From Paenibacillus sp. KS-LC4 (lineage in GTDB: Bacteria > Bacillota > Bacilli > Paenibacillales > Paenibacillaceae), in NCBI RefSeq assembly GCF_036894955.1, contig NZ_CP145905.1, positions 3,738,501 to 3,802,500 of the forward strand: a DNA stretch of 64,000 nucleotides, read 5' to 3'. Every line of letters begins with the position of its first letter. Position 1 is the stretch's first letter. The notes below the pieces were generated by a model. That model ran no database searches, was not told the DNA's origin, and was given only the letters and a program-made list of their open reading frames with translations. This document shows positions 50,669-58,580 of this stretch, piece after piece. A program made the translations under genes and the position numbers.

Positions 50669-51349
50669 TTATTTAAAATGAAACAAATGCCCCTGATTCT
50701 TGCGCATCCGAAACCGCACAAAATGCTCTTTTTGCTCCATTTGAAAATAAATGTTGTGCTCCAGCACATCCTGAAAAGCCATGCCCGGCTCCTTGCCAAA
50801 GCTATGACCCGGATACACCCGCACATGAGGGGGAGTGGACCTGCGAATTTTCTGAAAACTGTCATACATCTGCTCCGGGGAACCTCCTGCCCCATTGCAG
50901 ACGCCGCAGCCTTCAATAAATACCGTATCCCCGGTAATCAGATCGTCTGCTAGCCGAAAACAAGCCCCGCCAGCCGTGTGCCCTGGCGTCAGCATGCAGG
51001 TAATTGACGTTTCTCCCAGCCTGATCGTCTCTCCCTCCTCAAATGGATACAGATTCCGACATGCGAACCCGTAAGCATGGATCTCCTTAACCGACATATA
51101 CGCCCGTGCCGCCGGGTAAAGCTTAAGCAGCGGCTCCACCTTGTTGACATGATCGTGGTGAGAATGTGTAAGCAGAATACAAGTCAACTCCACCTCCAAT
51201 GATCGAAGCATCCCGTCAAGCAACTCCAAGTCCCAAGCCGGGTCCACCACAGCCGCATGCCGGGTGGCTTTGTCTACGAGTATGTACGCATAATTTTTCA
51301 TGAACAAAAACTCAACCTTCAACGGGTGCAGCTCATAGCTCCGCCTCAT
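50669..51349 (-). CDS. metallo-beta-lactamase-fold hydrolase (PksB/BaeB type)
   Basis: 226 residues, first gene of the minus-strand PKS operon. The metal site THSHHDH (HxHxDH) is near residue 62, with later ligands in TPGHTAGG, ITGDTVF and YPGHSFG. This is the glyoxalase-II-like layout typical of the stand-alone hydrolases in trans-AT PKS clusters such as pksB and baeB. Those are thought to hydrolyse thioesters or detoxify stalled or misloaded intermediates; the role here is inferred. The start has GGGGAGGAAGG directly upstream of ATG. The N-terminus (MRRSYELHPLKVEFLFMKNYAY) could instead begin at the second Met. Immediately upstream is a strong hairpin with a U-tract. Confidence 0.88.
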   Translation of the reverse strand: MRRSYELHPLKVEFLFMKNYAYILVDKATRHAAVVDPAWDLELLDGMLRSLEVELTCILLTHSHHDHVNKVEPLLKLYPAARAYMSVKEIHAYGFACRNLYPFEEGETIRLGETSITCMLTPGHTAGGACFRLADDLITGDTVFIEGCGVCNGAGGSPEQMYDSFQKIRRSTPPHVRVYPGHSFGKEPGMAFQDVLEHNIYFQMEQKEHFVRFRMRKNQGHLFHFK

Positions 51350-51378
51350 CCTTCCTCCCCTCTCTCTTCAGATTCTAA

Positions 51379-51434
51379 AAAGCAAGCACAAAAAAGCAGA
51401 GGAACGATCTCCTCTACTTTTTTGTGCTTGCTTT
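51379..51434 (-). terminator. long attenuator or terminator hairpin in the PKS operon leader
   Basis: A 25-base-pair inverted repeat with a 6-base loop. On the minus strand one G-U pair replaces what would be a C-A mismatch on the plus strand, so the structure is selected on the PKS-operon transcript. The inner part (GTAGAGGA...TCCTCTGC followed by T6) is a terminator by itself. The full stem pairs A6 with T6 and ends in T5. It lies 29 bases upstream of the first PKS-operon gene. A terminator in front of a whole operon implies regulated read-through. Confidence 0.85.
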
Positions 51435-51438
51435 GACT

Positions 51439-51467
51439 ATCTTATATATCTACTTCCACCTTGTAAA
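51439..51467 (-). promoter_or_regulatory. candidate promoter for the PKS operon
   Basis: On the minus strand TTTACA (51467-51462) and TAAGAT (51444-51439) are separated by 17 bases. Transcription would start near 51432, at the base of the leader hairpin. A longer leader starting further upstream is equally possible; a TTGACA at 51714-51709 has no convincing -10. Confidence 0.3.
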
Positions 51468-52001
51468 ACAGCTTCAGCAAGGCTTTCCGATCAAGACGAA
51501 CCTACTCGGCAACCAGCCCTATCGGCTGCACTTCTGGAAAACACGAGCATCGCAATGTATGATGCTTACCTGCAAGTTGAGAGCAGCAGAATGTACGATC
51601 AGCGGCTTGTGAACAATCTCGCAATCAATCCAGATGTTCATCCCGCACACAAGTCACCGTCGATTGCGCACAGCAAACTGCACCAAGCGCTGTACGGGTT
51701 CACTCGCATGTCAAGTCCCAGGGAGAAGCTCCCGGAGGGCATACCTCTCCCATGCTCCTTACCCTCAACACGCAACAATATGATACCCTAAGTGCCTTTA
51801 ACGTGCCTAAACAACGATTAAATAAGCTTAGGGATTTTGTTAGATTCAACCAATATACGATTAACGAACCTACGAAATGCACAACAGAACCTATAACACG
51901 AATACAGCTTAATACTACCCTCATTCAACTTTGTTCGTCAAGGATTACTTACTAGAAACCTATTTTCTCTATTCCCAGCCCTTAATATGATATGGTAAAA
52001 T
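51468..52001. other. long non-coding region between loaP and the PKS operon
   Basis: About 530 bases without a supported gene. 51480-51790 has higher GC and short open frames on both strands that resemble nothing I recognise; 51791-52001 is AT-rich. It may hold a distal PKS promoter and leader RNA, including a GGGAG-CTT-CTCCC hairpin (minus strand, near 51720-51732), or a decayed gene. Confidence 0.4.
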
Positions 52002-52031
52002 AAGACATGGTATATTGTTGTAAAATATACT
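52002..52031 (+). promoter_or_regulatory. candidate loaP promoter
   Basis: AAGACA (52002-52007) and TATACT (52026-52031) are spaced by 18 bases in an AT-rich stretch 45 bases upstream of the loaP start. The -10 is good (five of six) and the -35 moderate. Confidence 0.4.
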
Positions 52032-52076
52032 ATTTTTTGCTCGTTTGCTTATTAAACAAAATACAAAAGTTGGGGG

Positions 52077-52640
52077 ATGACTATTTTGAATTGGTACGTG
52101 CTATTCGTAGAAACCGGTCAAGAAGAGGTTGTGCAAAAGTTTCTGAACCTGTACTTTGATGAAGCTTCCCTGCACTCTGTCATACCGAAACGCAGAGTCC
52201 CCGAGAAGAAGGCAGGCGCTGTCAAGCATGTGCTGAAGAAAATATTCCCCGGCTACGTATTAATCAAGACTCGCATGACCGATGAAGTTTTTCACACCTT
52301 GAAAAAAGTCCCCAAGTGCTACAAGCTGCTCAACCAAGGCACGCTCTACTCCAAAGATGAAGGAACCTATTACTCCAAAATTGACGAACGCGAGATATCG
52401 CTAATCTTGCGACTGATCGGAGACGGAGAGATCGTTGGCATTTCGGGTATTTACATAGAAAATTCACGTGTCTCCGTAACCTCCGGCCCGCTGAAGGGCA
52501 TGGAAGGCATCATCGCCAAAATAGACCGTCACAAAAAACGGGCCAAGATCCACCTCAGCTTCATGGGTGCCGAGAAGCTCATTGACGTAGGCGTGGAGAT
52601 CCTCTCCCCATGCATCCCTCAGCTACAAGAGACTACATAA
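52077..52640 (+). CDS. loaP: LoaP-type NusG paralogue, transcription antiterminator
   Basis: 187 residues. An N-terminal NGN domain (NWYVLFVETGQEE to PGYVLIKTRM) is followed by a KOW domain (SGPLKGMEGIIAKIDRHKKRAKI). NusG proteins bind RNA polymerase through the NGN domain. The LoaP subfamily consists of specialised paralogues next to large biosynthetic operons that let polymerase read through terminators; in Bacillus velezensis LoaP promotes expression of the difficidin and macrolactin PKS operons. Here loaP is divergent from a trans-AT PKS operon whose leader has a strong terminator, so that operon is the obvious target. The GGGGG at 52072-52076 touches the ATG at 52077, so the real start may be the TTG at 52086, nine bases from the G-run, giving MNWYVLF as in relatives. 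AT-rich codon use differs from the GC-rich PKS genes. Assignment as LoaP rather than core NusG rests on context. Confidence 0.85.
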   Translation: MTILNWYVLFVETGQEEVVQKFLNLYFDEASLHSVIPKRRVPEKKAGAVKHVLKKIFPGYVLIKTRMTDEVFHTLKKVPKCYKLLNQGTLYSKDEGTYYSKIDEREISLILRLIGDGEIVGISGIYIENSRVSVTSGPLKGMEGIIAKIDRHKKRAKIHLSFMGAEKLIDVGVEILSPCIPQLQETT

Positions 52641-52703
52641 AAAATATCCCCTTTCCAGTAAGGTAATGGGATGTACAGGTTGGCGAGATTTTCTCGACAA
52701 CCA

Positions 52704-52742
52704 AAAAGATCAAACCGCCCCTATAAGGCGATTTGATCTTTT
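52704..52742. terminator. bidirectional terminator between loaP and sigF
   Basis: A 16-base-pair inverted repeat (AAAAGATCAAA...TTTGATCTTTT) whose loop holds the sigF stop codon. On the minus strand the single mismatch becomes U-G and the stem ends in U4, suiting the spoIIA transcript. It can also stop loaP transcription from the other side. A second imperfect hairpin (GGTTGGCGAG/CTCGACAACC) lies next to it. Confidence 0.75.
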
Positions 52743-53476
52743 ATGGACTGCAATATTTTTTTCTCCAGACGCGACACCTGAACTTGTGAAATGCCTAGAC
52801 GGCTCGCTACCTCTGACTGCGTCTTATCCCGGTAATAACGCAAATATACGATGAGCCGCTCCCGCTCGCTGAGGCCTTCAATGGCCTCGGTCAGCGCAAG
52901 CTTGTCGAACCAGCGCTCCTGCGAATCATCAGCAATTTGATCCATCAACGTAATCGGATCGCCGTCATTTTCAAACACCGTCTCATGAATGGAGGTTGGC
53001 GGCTTATTCGCTTCCTGGGCAAATACGACATCCTCCGGCGTAATACCCAATCGTTCTGCCACCTCGCTAATGGTCGGCAGCCTTCCAAGCACCTTGGACA
53101 GCTCGTCTTTCATTTTACGCACCTTATTGGCTGTTTCCTTGAGCGAGCGGCTAACCTTAAGCGTACCGTCATCGCGCAAAAATCGCTGAATTTCACCGAT
53201 AATCATCGGCACGGCATAAGTAGAAAATTTCACATCATAGGAAAGATCGAATTTGTCAACCGACTTGAGCAGGCCGATACAGCCGATCTGAAACAGATCA
53301 TCAGGCTCATAGCCGCGGTTGATGAAGCGCTGAACGACTGACCATACCAACCGAATATTGCATCCTACAAGCGTGTCCCTTGCCAACGTGTCGCCAGACT
53401 GGCTTAATGCAATAAGCCGCTTTACTTCCGCATCATCCAAATACGGCTGAGCCGTTTGTTTCAACCCGGAATCCAT
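52721..53476 (-). CDS. sigF: RNA polymerase sporulation sigma factor SigF
   Basis: 251 residues from the ATG at 53476. Region 2 contains NIRLVWSVVQRF, GYEPDDLFQIGCIGLLKSVD and KFSTYAVPMIIGEIQRFLRDD. Region 4 has LIVYLRYYRDKTQSEVA and a helix-turn-helix RLGISQVQVSRLEKKIL. This closely follows Bacillus SigF, which directs early forespore transcription and is held inactive by SpoIIAB. The ATG has AGGGG nine bases upstream; a TTG nine bases earlier in frame would overlap that site. It is the last gene of the spoIIA operon, whose terminator overlaps its stop codon. In Bacillus subtilis spoVA genes follow sigF; here loaP and the PKS locus do. Confidence 0.97.
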   Translation of the reverse strand: MDSGLKQTAQPYLDDAEVKRLIALSQSGDTLARDTLVGCNIRLVWSVVQRFINRGYEPDDLFQIGCIGLLKSVDKFDLSYDVKFSTYAVPMIIGEIQRFLRDDGTLKVSRSLKETANKVRKMKDELSKVLGRLPTISEVAERLGITPEDVVFAQEANKPPTSIHETVFENDGDPITLMDQIADDSQERWFDKLALTEAIEGLSERERLIVYLRYYRDKTQSEVASRLGISQVQVSRLEKKILQSIKDQIAL

Positions 53477-53495
53477 GAGGTTCAACCCCTATGCG

Positions 53496-53942
53496 CTAGT
53501 TGTATAGCGCTTTTTTCGATTCAATTCGTTTCAGCATGCTGACGCGCGTACCGCCGCCAAGCTCGCTTGCAACCTCGAATCGGTCCATAAAATTTTCCAT
53601 AATCGTAAAGCCCATACCCGAGCGCTCAAGCTCCGGCTTGGAAGTGTAAAGCGGCTGGCGAGCCAAGTCCAAATCCTCAATACCGCGCCCCTGATCAATA
53701 ACCGTCAAGGAAACCGCGTCTCCTTCAATATAACCCTCTATCGTCACTTTGCCGGCTGCATCGCTATCATAGCCGTGAATAATCGCATTGGTTACCGCTT
53801 CCGAGATGGCTGTCTTTAAATCATTCAGCTCCCCCAAAGTCGGATCGAGCTGAGAGACGAAGGATGACACCGCTACGCGGGCAAAAGCTTCGTTCTCTGA
53901 GCGGGCGCTGAAGGTTAACGTCATTTCATTGCGTCCATTCAC
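53496..53942 (-). CDS. spoIIAB: anti-sigma F factor and serine kinase SpoIIAB
   Basis: 148 residues of the GHKL ATPase fold: N box ([12 protein letters not shown]), G1 box (DQGRGI) and G2 box (SGMGFTIM). It binds and inhibits SigF in the predivisional cell and phosphorylates SpoIIAA. The start is GTG at 53942-53940, overlapping the spoIIAA stop (GTGA) and preceded by GGAGG, so the two genes are translationally coupled. A 19-base gap separates it from the sigF ATG. Confidence 0.97.
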   Translation of the reverse strand: MNGRNEMTLTFSARSENEAFARVAVSSFVSQLDPTLGELNDLKTAISEAVTNAIIHGYDSDAAGKVTIEGYIEGDAVSLTVIDQGRGIEDLDLARQPLYTSKPELERSGMGFTIMENFMDRFEVASELGGGTRVSMLKRIESKKALYN

Positions 53943-54292
53943 GATACCACCTCCAGACTTGAAATCGCCATCCGTTCATTATCATGAATCTCCAAGATTT
54001 TGAACAAGCCCGACATTTCAAAAAGTCGGTGAACGCTTGGACTAACGGCGCATACAATCATTTTCCCGCCTCTTGCCTTAACCTGCTTATACCTGCCCAG
54101 AATGACGCCAAGCCCCGAGCTGTCCATGAATTGCAAATCCTTCAAGCTGAGAATGATGTGGTCGCTGCTTCCGCGTAAAATCGCATCCTCCATCTTGACC
54201 TTGACGACATCGGCTGTATGATGATCCAGCTCTCCGCGCAGACGTACAATAAGCACATTGCGATAATGCTCCAGTTCAGCTTGCAAATTCAT
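53939..54292 (-). CDS. spoIIAA: anti-anti-sigma factor SpoIIAA
   Basis: 117 residues, STAS fold. The motif [15 protein letters not shown] near residue 58 contains the serine that SpoIIAB phosphorylates in the Bacillus subtilis protein. The unphosphorylated form captures SpoIIAB and frees SigF. It is the first gene of the spoIIA operon, with AAAGGAG upstream of the ATG and a well-spaced sigma-H promoter candidate before that. Confidence 0.96.
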   Translation of the reverse strand: MNLQAELEHYRNVLIVRLRGELDHHTADVVKVKMEDAILRGSSDHIILSLKDLQFMDSSGLGVILGRYKQVKARGGKMIVCAVSPSVHRLFEMSGLFKILEIHDNERMAISSLEVVS

Positions 54293-54337
54293 AATTGCTG
54301 TTCATCTCCTTTAAGCTGTGCATTTGGATAGAACTAG

Positions 54338-54367
54338 CATTTCTCCAGCGGGACACCTGTTTCCTGC
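54338..54367 (-). promoter_or_regulatory. candidate sigma-H promoter of the spoIIA operon
   Basis: On the minus strand GCAGGAAAC (54367-54359), a 12-base spacer and GGAGAAATG (54346-54338) match the sigma-H pattern RnAGGAwWW-N11-12-RnnGAATww except for one -10 position. Sigma-H control of spoIIA is known from Bacillus subtilis. The start of transcription would be about 40 bases before the spoIIAA ATG. Confidence 0.65.
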
Positions 54368-54462
54368 ACGGCGACAAAACTAGAAGCAGGGCCCTAAGAG
54401 GTGACAAAATATTCAGCCTAAGCTCGCTATTTTCCGGCAAAACCTTTCTACGTTAACCCGCT

Positions 54463-55668
54463 TTAAGCGAACAATCCGCCAAACGAGCGCTTCAGCATTT
54501 TCCACCAGCCAGCCCGCTCTATCGTCTGCGGCGCATTTACGGGGAATTCCTTAAGCAGCTTATCTCCCTGATACACGAGCAGCTTGCCGATCGGCGCACC
54601 AATTGCAATAGGCGCTTTAAGCGAGCCGTCGATTTTCAGCTCGTAGCGGATATCGCTTGTGTTTGCCCCTTTTTTGAGCAGTATGCTGTAAGCATGGGGA
54701 GCAACCAATTCAAGCTCGGACACAACGCCCTTCTCTACATGCACCTTACCCATAGCATCGCCCTCTTTAAAAATCGGATGCGTCGTATATTGGGCAAACG
54801 CATAATCAAACATTTGCGATACTTCCGTGTTGCGCGTCTTCGTATTCGGTTCACCCATTACGACCGCAATGACGCGAAGCCCATCTCGCCTTGCTGTTGC
54901 CGATAAACAAAACTTGGCTTCATTCGTAAATCCGGTTTTAAGTCCGTCAGCACCGCTATAGAACCGTACAAGCTTATTCGTGTTGACGAGCCAGAAGGGC
55001 TTTTCTGACGTTTTGCGCAAATAATCCTGATACATGCCGGTATACTTCGTAATATCCGTATGCCTCAGCAGCTCACGTGACATAACCGCAATGTCATGAG
55101 CTGACGAATAATGATCCTTCGAAGGCAGGCCATTGCAATTGGAAAAATGAGTTTCCTTCAGCCCAAGCTGCTTCGCCTTCTCATTCATCATTGCCACGAA
55201 TTGCTCCTCGGTGCCTCCGAGCTTTTCTGCCATCGCAACAGAAGCATCATTGCCAGAAGCTAGAGCAATTCCTTTAATCATGTCATCCACGCTCATTTCC
55301 TCTCCAGGCTCCAGAAAAATTTGCGAGCCGCCCATAGAGGAAGCGTATTCGCTCGTCTGCACCTTATCGGTCAGCTTGAGCTTGCCGTCAGCCAGTGCTT
55401 CCATAATAAGCAGCATGGTCATAATTTTAGTGATGCTTGCCGGAGGAAGCTGATCGTGGCTGTTTTTCTCATAAATAATCGTTCCGCTGTCCGCGTCCAT
55501 AAGAATGGCAGACCGGGCTGATGGCGCCAGATGAGGCTCCACGCCTCCGGTCTGCTCCGCTGTTGGCAGCGAGGGTATCTCAGCCGCTTCTTCGGCGAAT
55601 ACGAACGTTGGCAAAGAGACAACGAGCGCAAGGATGCATAAGCAAAGTTTATTCCGTAATTTTTTCAA
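54463..55668 (-). CDS. dacF: D-alanyl-D-alanine carboxypeptidase DacF
   Basis: 401 residues from a TTG start. Penicillin-binding-protein motifs are present: SITK (SxxK nucleophile), SGN and KTG (GLKTGFTNEA). A signal peptide follows the start (KKLRNKLCLCILALVV...FVFA), then a mature exported domain and a C-terminal DacA-like beta domain. The enzyme trims the terminal D-Ala of peptidoglycan peptides; DacF in Bacillus subtilis is made in the forespore and affects spore cortex cross-linking. AGGAGG at 55679-55684 lies ten bases before the TTG. An in-frame upstream extension of 46 residues to 55806 would bury the signal peptide and is rejected. It sits just upstream of spoIIA, as in Bacillus. Confidence 0.93.
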   Translation of the reverse strand: MKKLRNKLCLCILALVVSLPTFVFAEEAAEIPSLPTAEQTGGVEPHLAPSARSAILMDADSGTIIYEKNSHDQLPPASITKIMTMLLIMEALADGKLKLTDKVQTSEYASSMGGSQIFLEPGEEMSVDDMIKGIALASGNDASVAMAEKLGGTEEQFVAMMNEKAKQLGLKETHFSNCNGLPSKDHYSSAHDIAVMSRELLRHTDITKYTGMYQDYLRKTSEKPFWLVNTNKLVRFYSGADGLKTGFTNEAKFCLSATARRDGLRVIAVVMGEPNTKTRNTEVSQMFDYAFAQYTTHPIFKEGDAMGKVHVEKGVVSELELVAPHAYSILLKKGANTSDIRYELKIDGSLKAPIAIGAPIGKLLVYQGDKLLKEFPVNAPQTIERAGWWKMLKRSFGGLFA

Positions 55669-55770
55669 GAACAGATTCCCTCCTATGAAGCTGCGGCAGC
55701 CCGGATTTCGCAAAAATGCTCCGTTCACGGGAATTAGCCGCAATTCGGCTATATTTAAATATAAGAATTT

Positions 55771-55802
55771 ATAAGCCTCGCACTTATAAATCGGCTTATA
55801 TT
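55771..55802. repeat. short inverted repeat upstream of dacF
   Basis: TTATAAGCC and GGCTTATA flank a 15-base spacer in the AT-rich region before dacF. It could be an operator or only part of an AT-rich promoter region. The surrounding gap (55669-55917) shows no gene. Confidence 0.35.
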
Positions 55803-55917
55803 CCACCTGCGAAACGGCAGCTTTGTCGCCAAAAGGACGGCTTCAGTCGTTTACGCTTGTCCTCCACAGTGTCGCCTGTTTTTATGTAAATTATTCCAAG
55901 GTTTTTATATTCACAAA

Positions 55918-55961
55918 AAAACCGTGCTTGCAGAAGCTTTCGCTTCCGCAAGCACGGTTTT
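55918..55961. terminator. intrinsic terminator downstream of the Spo0E-like gene
   Basis: A perfect 14-base-pair stem (AAAACCGTGCTTGC and its complement) with a 16-base loop, flanked by A- and T-runs on either side, so it can work in both directions. It ends the minus-strand transcript of the small gene at 56049-56219 and isolates dacF. Confidence 0.8.
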
Positions 55962-56048
55962 CGAATTTTTTCACTGTAATGCGACTCTCGCCATCGCTCA
56001 AGCATCATTTGACTGTTCTTATCATACGTTTCATGCCATTTGCTCTGT

Positions 56049-56219
56049 TTATTTATGGCTCGAAACGGTCCGTCGCTCTTCCTGCGCACGCACGATTAGA
56101 ACGTCTAGCGATTGGCTAAGCCGCAGTACCTCCCGGTTCAGAAAAGTTTGCTTGATGAGCGCCGTTTCAACCATTTTATCGCGCAACTTCTCCATCTCCA
56201 AGAGCAATTGGTTGTCCAT
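56049..56219 (-). CDS. Spo0E-family aspartyl-phosphate phosphatase-like protein
   Basis: 56 residues. Two predicted helices, LLLEMEKLRDKMVETAL and LRLSQSLDVLIVRAQEE, with the SQxLD signature of Spo0E-type proteins (here SQSLD). Family members dephosphorylate Spo0A-P and so hold back sporulation; the function here is inferred from the motif. The ATG at 56219 has GGAG sites a few bases upstream; an ATG 15 bases earlier has no site. It has its own terminator and apparently its own -10 element, so it is a single-gene unit between dacF and the purine phosphorylase gene. Such small proteins are often missed in annotation. Confidence 0.75.
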   Translation of the reverse strand: MDNQLLLEMEKLRDKMVETALIKQTFLNREVLRLSQSLDVLIVRAQEERRTVSSHK

Positions 56220-56252
56220 TTCACTCCACTCCATTTTTCTATAATTACGGAC

Positions 56253-56258
56253 ATTATA
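56253..56258 (-). promoter_or_regulatory. candidate -10 element of the Spo0E-like gene
   Basis: A perfect TATAAT on the minus strand, 33 bases before the ATG. No good -35 is seen at 16-18 bases. The rest of the gap to 56384 is AT-rich and shows nothing else. Confidence 0.3.
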
Positions 56259-56384
56259 CGACGATGGCGTTTTAAAATACTGTCACAATGAGTCGAGCCA
56301 AATATTACAATTGTGTTACAAATATGCGGACAAAATAACACGAATTTTTTACTTTTTTCATCTACTTTAGCATTAAACTGTTCT

Positions 56385-57209
56385 TTAAATGAGTGGAACC
56401 AAACCTTTTACGAGGTCCAAAAACTCAGATCTCACGCGCTCTGCCGTCTCCATAACCTCCTCGTGGTTAAGCGGTTGGTCCAGAATGCCCGCAGCCATAT
56501 TCGTAATACAAGAAATGCCAAGCACTTCAATTCCCGCATGTCTTGCGGTAATTACTTCCGCAACCGTCGACATTCCGACAGCATCTGCCCCTAAAATGCG
56601 CAGCATGCGAATTTCCGCTGGCGTTTCATACGTTGGTCCGAGCAGTCCGGCATATACCCCTTCGGCAAGTACAAGCCCTTGGCTTGCCGCAAGTTCGCGG
56701 GCAATACCGCGCAGACGCTTGCTATAAGCCTCCGACATATCAGGAAAACGAACACCCAGCTCGTTATCATTAGGGCCAATTAGCGGGTTTTTGCCTGTCA
56801 TGTTCAGGTGGTCGGAAATCAGCATCAGATTGCCGGATTGAAAAGCAAGGTTGACGCCGCCAGCTGCATTGGTCACAAGCAGTGTCGATACGCCAAGCGC
56901 CTTCATTACGCGCACCGGAAATGCTGTCAGCTCAGGGCCGTAGCCCTCATACATATGGAAGCGGCCCCGCATCAATAGCACTGGCCGGTCCGACAGGGTG
57001 CCGATAAGCAGCTCGCCTGCATGGCCTTCCACTGTGGACACTGGGAAATGGGGAATATCCTTGTACGCAATCGTCACTGGATTTTCCAAATGATCGCCGA
57101 GAACGCCAAGACCGGAACCCATAATAAGGCCGACCTCTGGCAATAAATTCGTACGTCCGGCAATGTAAGCTGCCGCTTCTTTAATTTGTGCTGCTGTAAT
57201 TACGCTCAT
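56385..57209 (-). CDS. punA: purine nucleoside phosphorylase
   Basis: 274 residues of the trimeric PNP family. Motifs seen are the phosphate loop LIMGSGLGVLGD, HAGELLIGTL, RGRFHMYEGY, TNAAGGVN, GPTYETPAEIRML and GMSTVAEVITARH. It cleaves inosine and guanosine with phosphate to a free base and ribose-1-phosphate. deoB immediately upstream converts (deoxy)ribose-1-phosphate to the 5-phosphate, so the pair forms a nucleoside salvage unit, as with pupG and drm in Bacillus. The ATG at 57209 has GGAGG upstream; that GGAGG overlaps a possible in-frame TTG at 57224, which is rejected. Confidence 0.95.
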   Translation of the reverse strand: MSVITAAQIKEAAAYIAGRTNLLPEVGLIMGSGLGVLGDHLENPVTIAYKDIPHFPVSTVEGHAGELLIGTLSDRPVLLMRGRFHMYEGYGPELTAFPVRVMKALGVSTLLVTNAAGGVNLAFQSGNLMLISDHLNMTGKNPLIGPNDNELGVRFPDMSEAYSKRLRGIARELAASQGLVLAEGVYAGLLGPTYETPAEIRMLRILGADAVGMSTVAEVITARHAGIEVLGISCITNMAAGILDQPLNHEEVMETAERVRSEFLDLVKGLVPLI

Positions 57210-57259
57210 AGTGATAGCCTCCAAGTCGTTAATTCATTCATTTGTTCATAGTTATTTAA

Positions 57260-58444
57260 TTAAACTTCAAGCAAGTCGAGAAAGCTTGTGCCGTTTGGCG
57301 GAGCTTGAACATTAAAGTTGTCAGCAATCGTCGCTCCCAAATCGGAGAAGGTTGTTCTTGTTTCTAGCTGCCTTGGTTGCTTGAAAGCCGGGCTGTAAAG
57401 CAACAGCGGCACATATTCCCGCGTGTGATCCGTGCCCGGATGAACGGGATCATTGCCGTGATCCGCAGTAATGACCAGTAAATCGCGCGGTCCAATGGTT
57501 TGGATAAGCTCAGGCAATGCGCGATCAAACTCTTCGAGTGCAGCGGCGTAGCCTTCTGGATCTCTGCGATGCCCGTACAGGGAATCAAAATCCACGAGAT
57601 TCGTAAACAGCAGTCCCTTGAACGGCTCCTTCAAAGCAGCAATCGTACGAGCGATGCCATCGGCGTTGCTCTTCGTCGGTGTAGAAGCATTAATGCCCTC
57701 TCCGTCAAAAATATCGTTGATTTTACCAATGGAAATCGTGTCGAGTCCTCCATCCTGAAGCGCATTTAGCACCGTAGGCTCTGGCGGCTTGACTGCATAA
57801 TCATGGCGGTTAGGCGTACGCTTGAACGCGCCTGGCTCCCCTTCATATGGTCTTGCAATGACCCGGCCAACTGTATAACGCTCATCCATCGTAAGCTCGC
57901 GCGCAATTTCACAAGCACGATACAGCTCATCAAGCGGGATGATGCCTTCATGCGCTGCAATTTGAAAAACGCTATCCGCAGAAGTATAGACGATCCATGC
58001 CCCGGTCTCCATTTGCTCCGCGCCCAGCTCGTCTAAAATTTCCGTACCGCTTGCCGGTTTATTGCCAATTACCTTGCGCCCAGTGCGCTCCTCGAATAAA
58101 GTGATTAGCTCCTCCGGAAATCCATCCGGAAATGTCTGGAATGGAACCGTCAGCTTCAGCCCCATTAGCTCCCAATGCCCGGTCATCGTATCCTTGCCGA
58201 CCGATACCTCCTGCATTTTTCCATAGTAGGCGCCAGAAGGGCCATCTGCTGGCTTCCAATCACCTAACGGAGCAATTCGATCGAGACCAAGCTGACGCAA
58301 ATTCGGCAGGCTTGTCCCCTTTACTCTTTCCACGATATGGCCAAGCGTGTGCGATCCGAGGTCACCGAACGCCTCAGCATCCGGCTGCTCGCCAATTCCA
58401 ACACTGTCAAGCACAATAACGGCAATACGTTCAAATTTACTCAT
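57260..58444 (-). CDS. deoB: phosphopentomutase DeoB
   Basis: 394 residues, the usual length. Alkaline-phosphatase superfamily signatures: [15 protein letters not shown] at the N-terminus (metal Asp), [11 protein letters not shown] (catalytic Thr), and [10 protein letters not shown] and [10 protein letters not shown] at the C-terminus (metal ligands). It interconverts ribose or deoxyribose 1- and 5-phosphates, feeding nucleoside sugars into central metabolism. It lies 50 bases upstream of the phosphorylase gene on the same strand. AAAGGTTGGG precedes the ATG. Confidence 0.97.
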   Translation of the reverse strand: MSKFERIAVIVLDSVGIGEQPDAEAFGDLGSHTLGHIVERVKGTSLPNLRQLGLDRIAPLGDWKPADGPSGAYYGKMQEVSVGKDTMTGHWELMGLKLTVPFQTFPDGFPEELITLFEERTGRKVIGNKPASGTEILDELGAEQMETGAWIVYTSADSVFQIAAHEGIIPLDELYRACEIARELTMDERYTVGRVIARPYEGEPGAFKRTPNRHDYAVKPPEPTVLNALQDGGLDTISIGKINDIFDGEGINASTPTKSNADGIARTIAALKEPFKGLLFTNLVDFDSLYGHRRDPEGYAAALEEFDRALPELIQTIGPRDLLVITADHGNDPVHPGTDHTREYVPLLLYSPAFKQPRQLETRTTFSDLGATIADNFNVQAPPNGTSFLDLLEV

Positions 58445-58580
58445 ATAGTCCCAACCTTTCTAATGTTATATCTGGTGAAAAAACAATAGGCGTATGTGAA
58501 AGGTTTGGCTTTCCACCAAAATTCGGTGCGCATCCGCTCTGCCTGACCTAGTCTTAAGCAACTGGCTATTTCGCTATTTA

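Noticed and set aside
51709-51714. TTGACA on the minus strand as a PKS promoter -35
   Set aside because: At 15-19 bases downstream there is no sequence resembling TATAAT; the region is GC-rich. It remains possible only with an activator.
51424-51791. Two short plus-strand open frames (62 and 78 codons) between loaP and the PKS operon
   Set aside because: They overlap in different frames, lack ribosome sites, and their translations match no family I recognise. A group II intron or IS remnant was considered, but no diagnostic motif was found.
55618-55806. Longer dacF start at 55806
   Set aside because: It would place 46 extra residues before a clear signal peptide, and the AGGAGG at 55679-55684 positions the TTG at 55668.
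55796-56089. 97-codon minus-strand frame upstream of dacF
   Set aside because: It overlaps both the terminator at 55918-55961 and the start of dacF's upstream region, has low-complexity basic content and no ribosome site.
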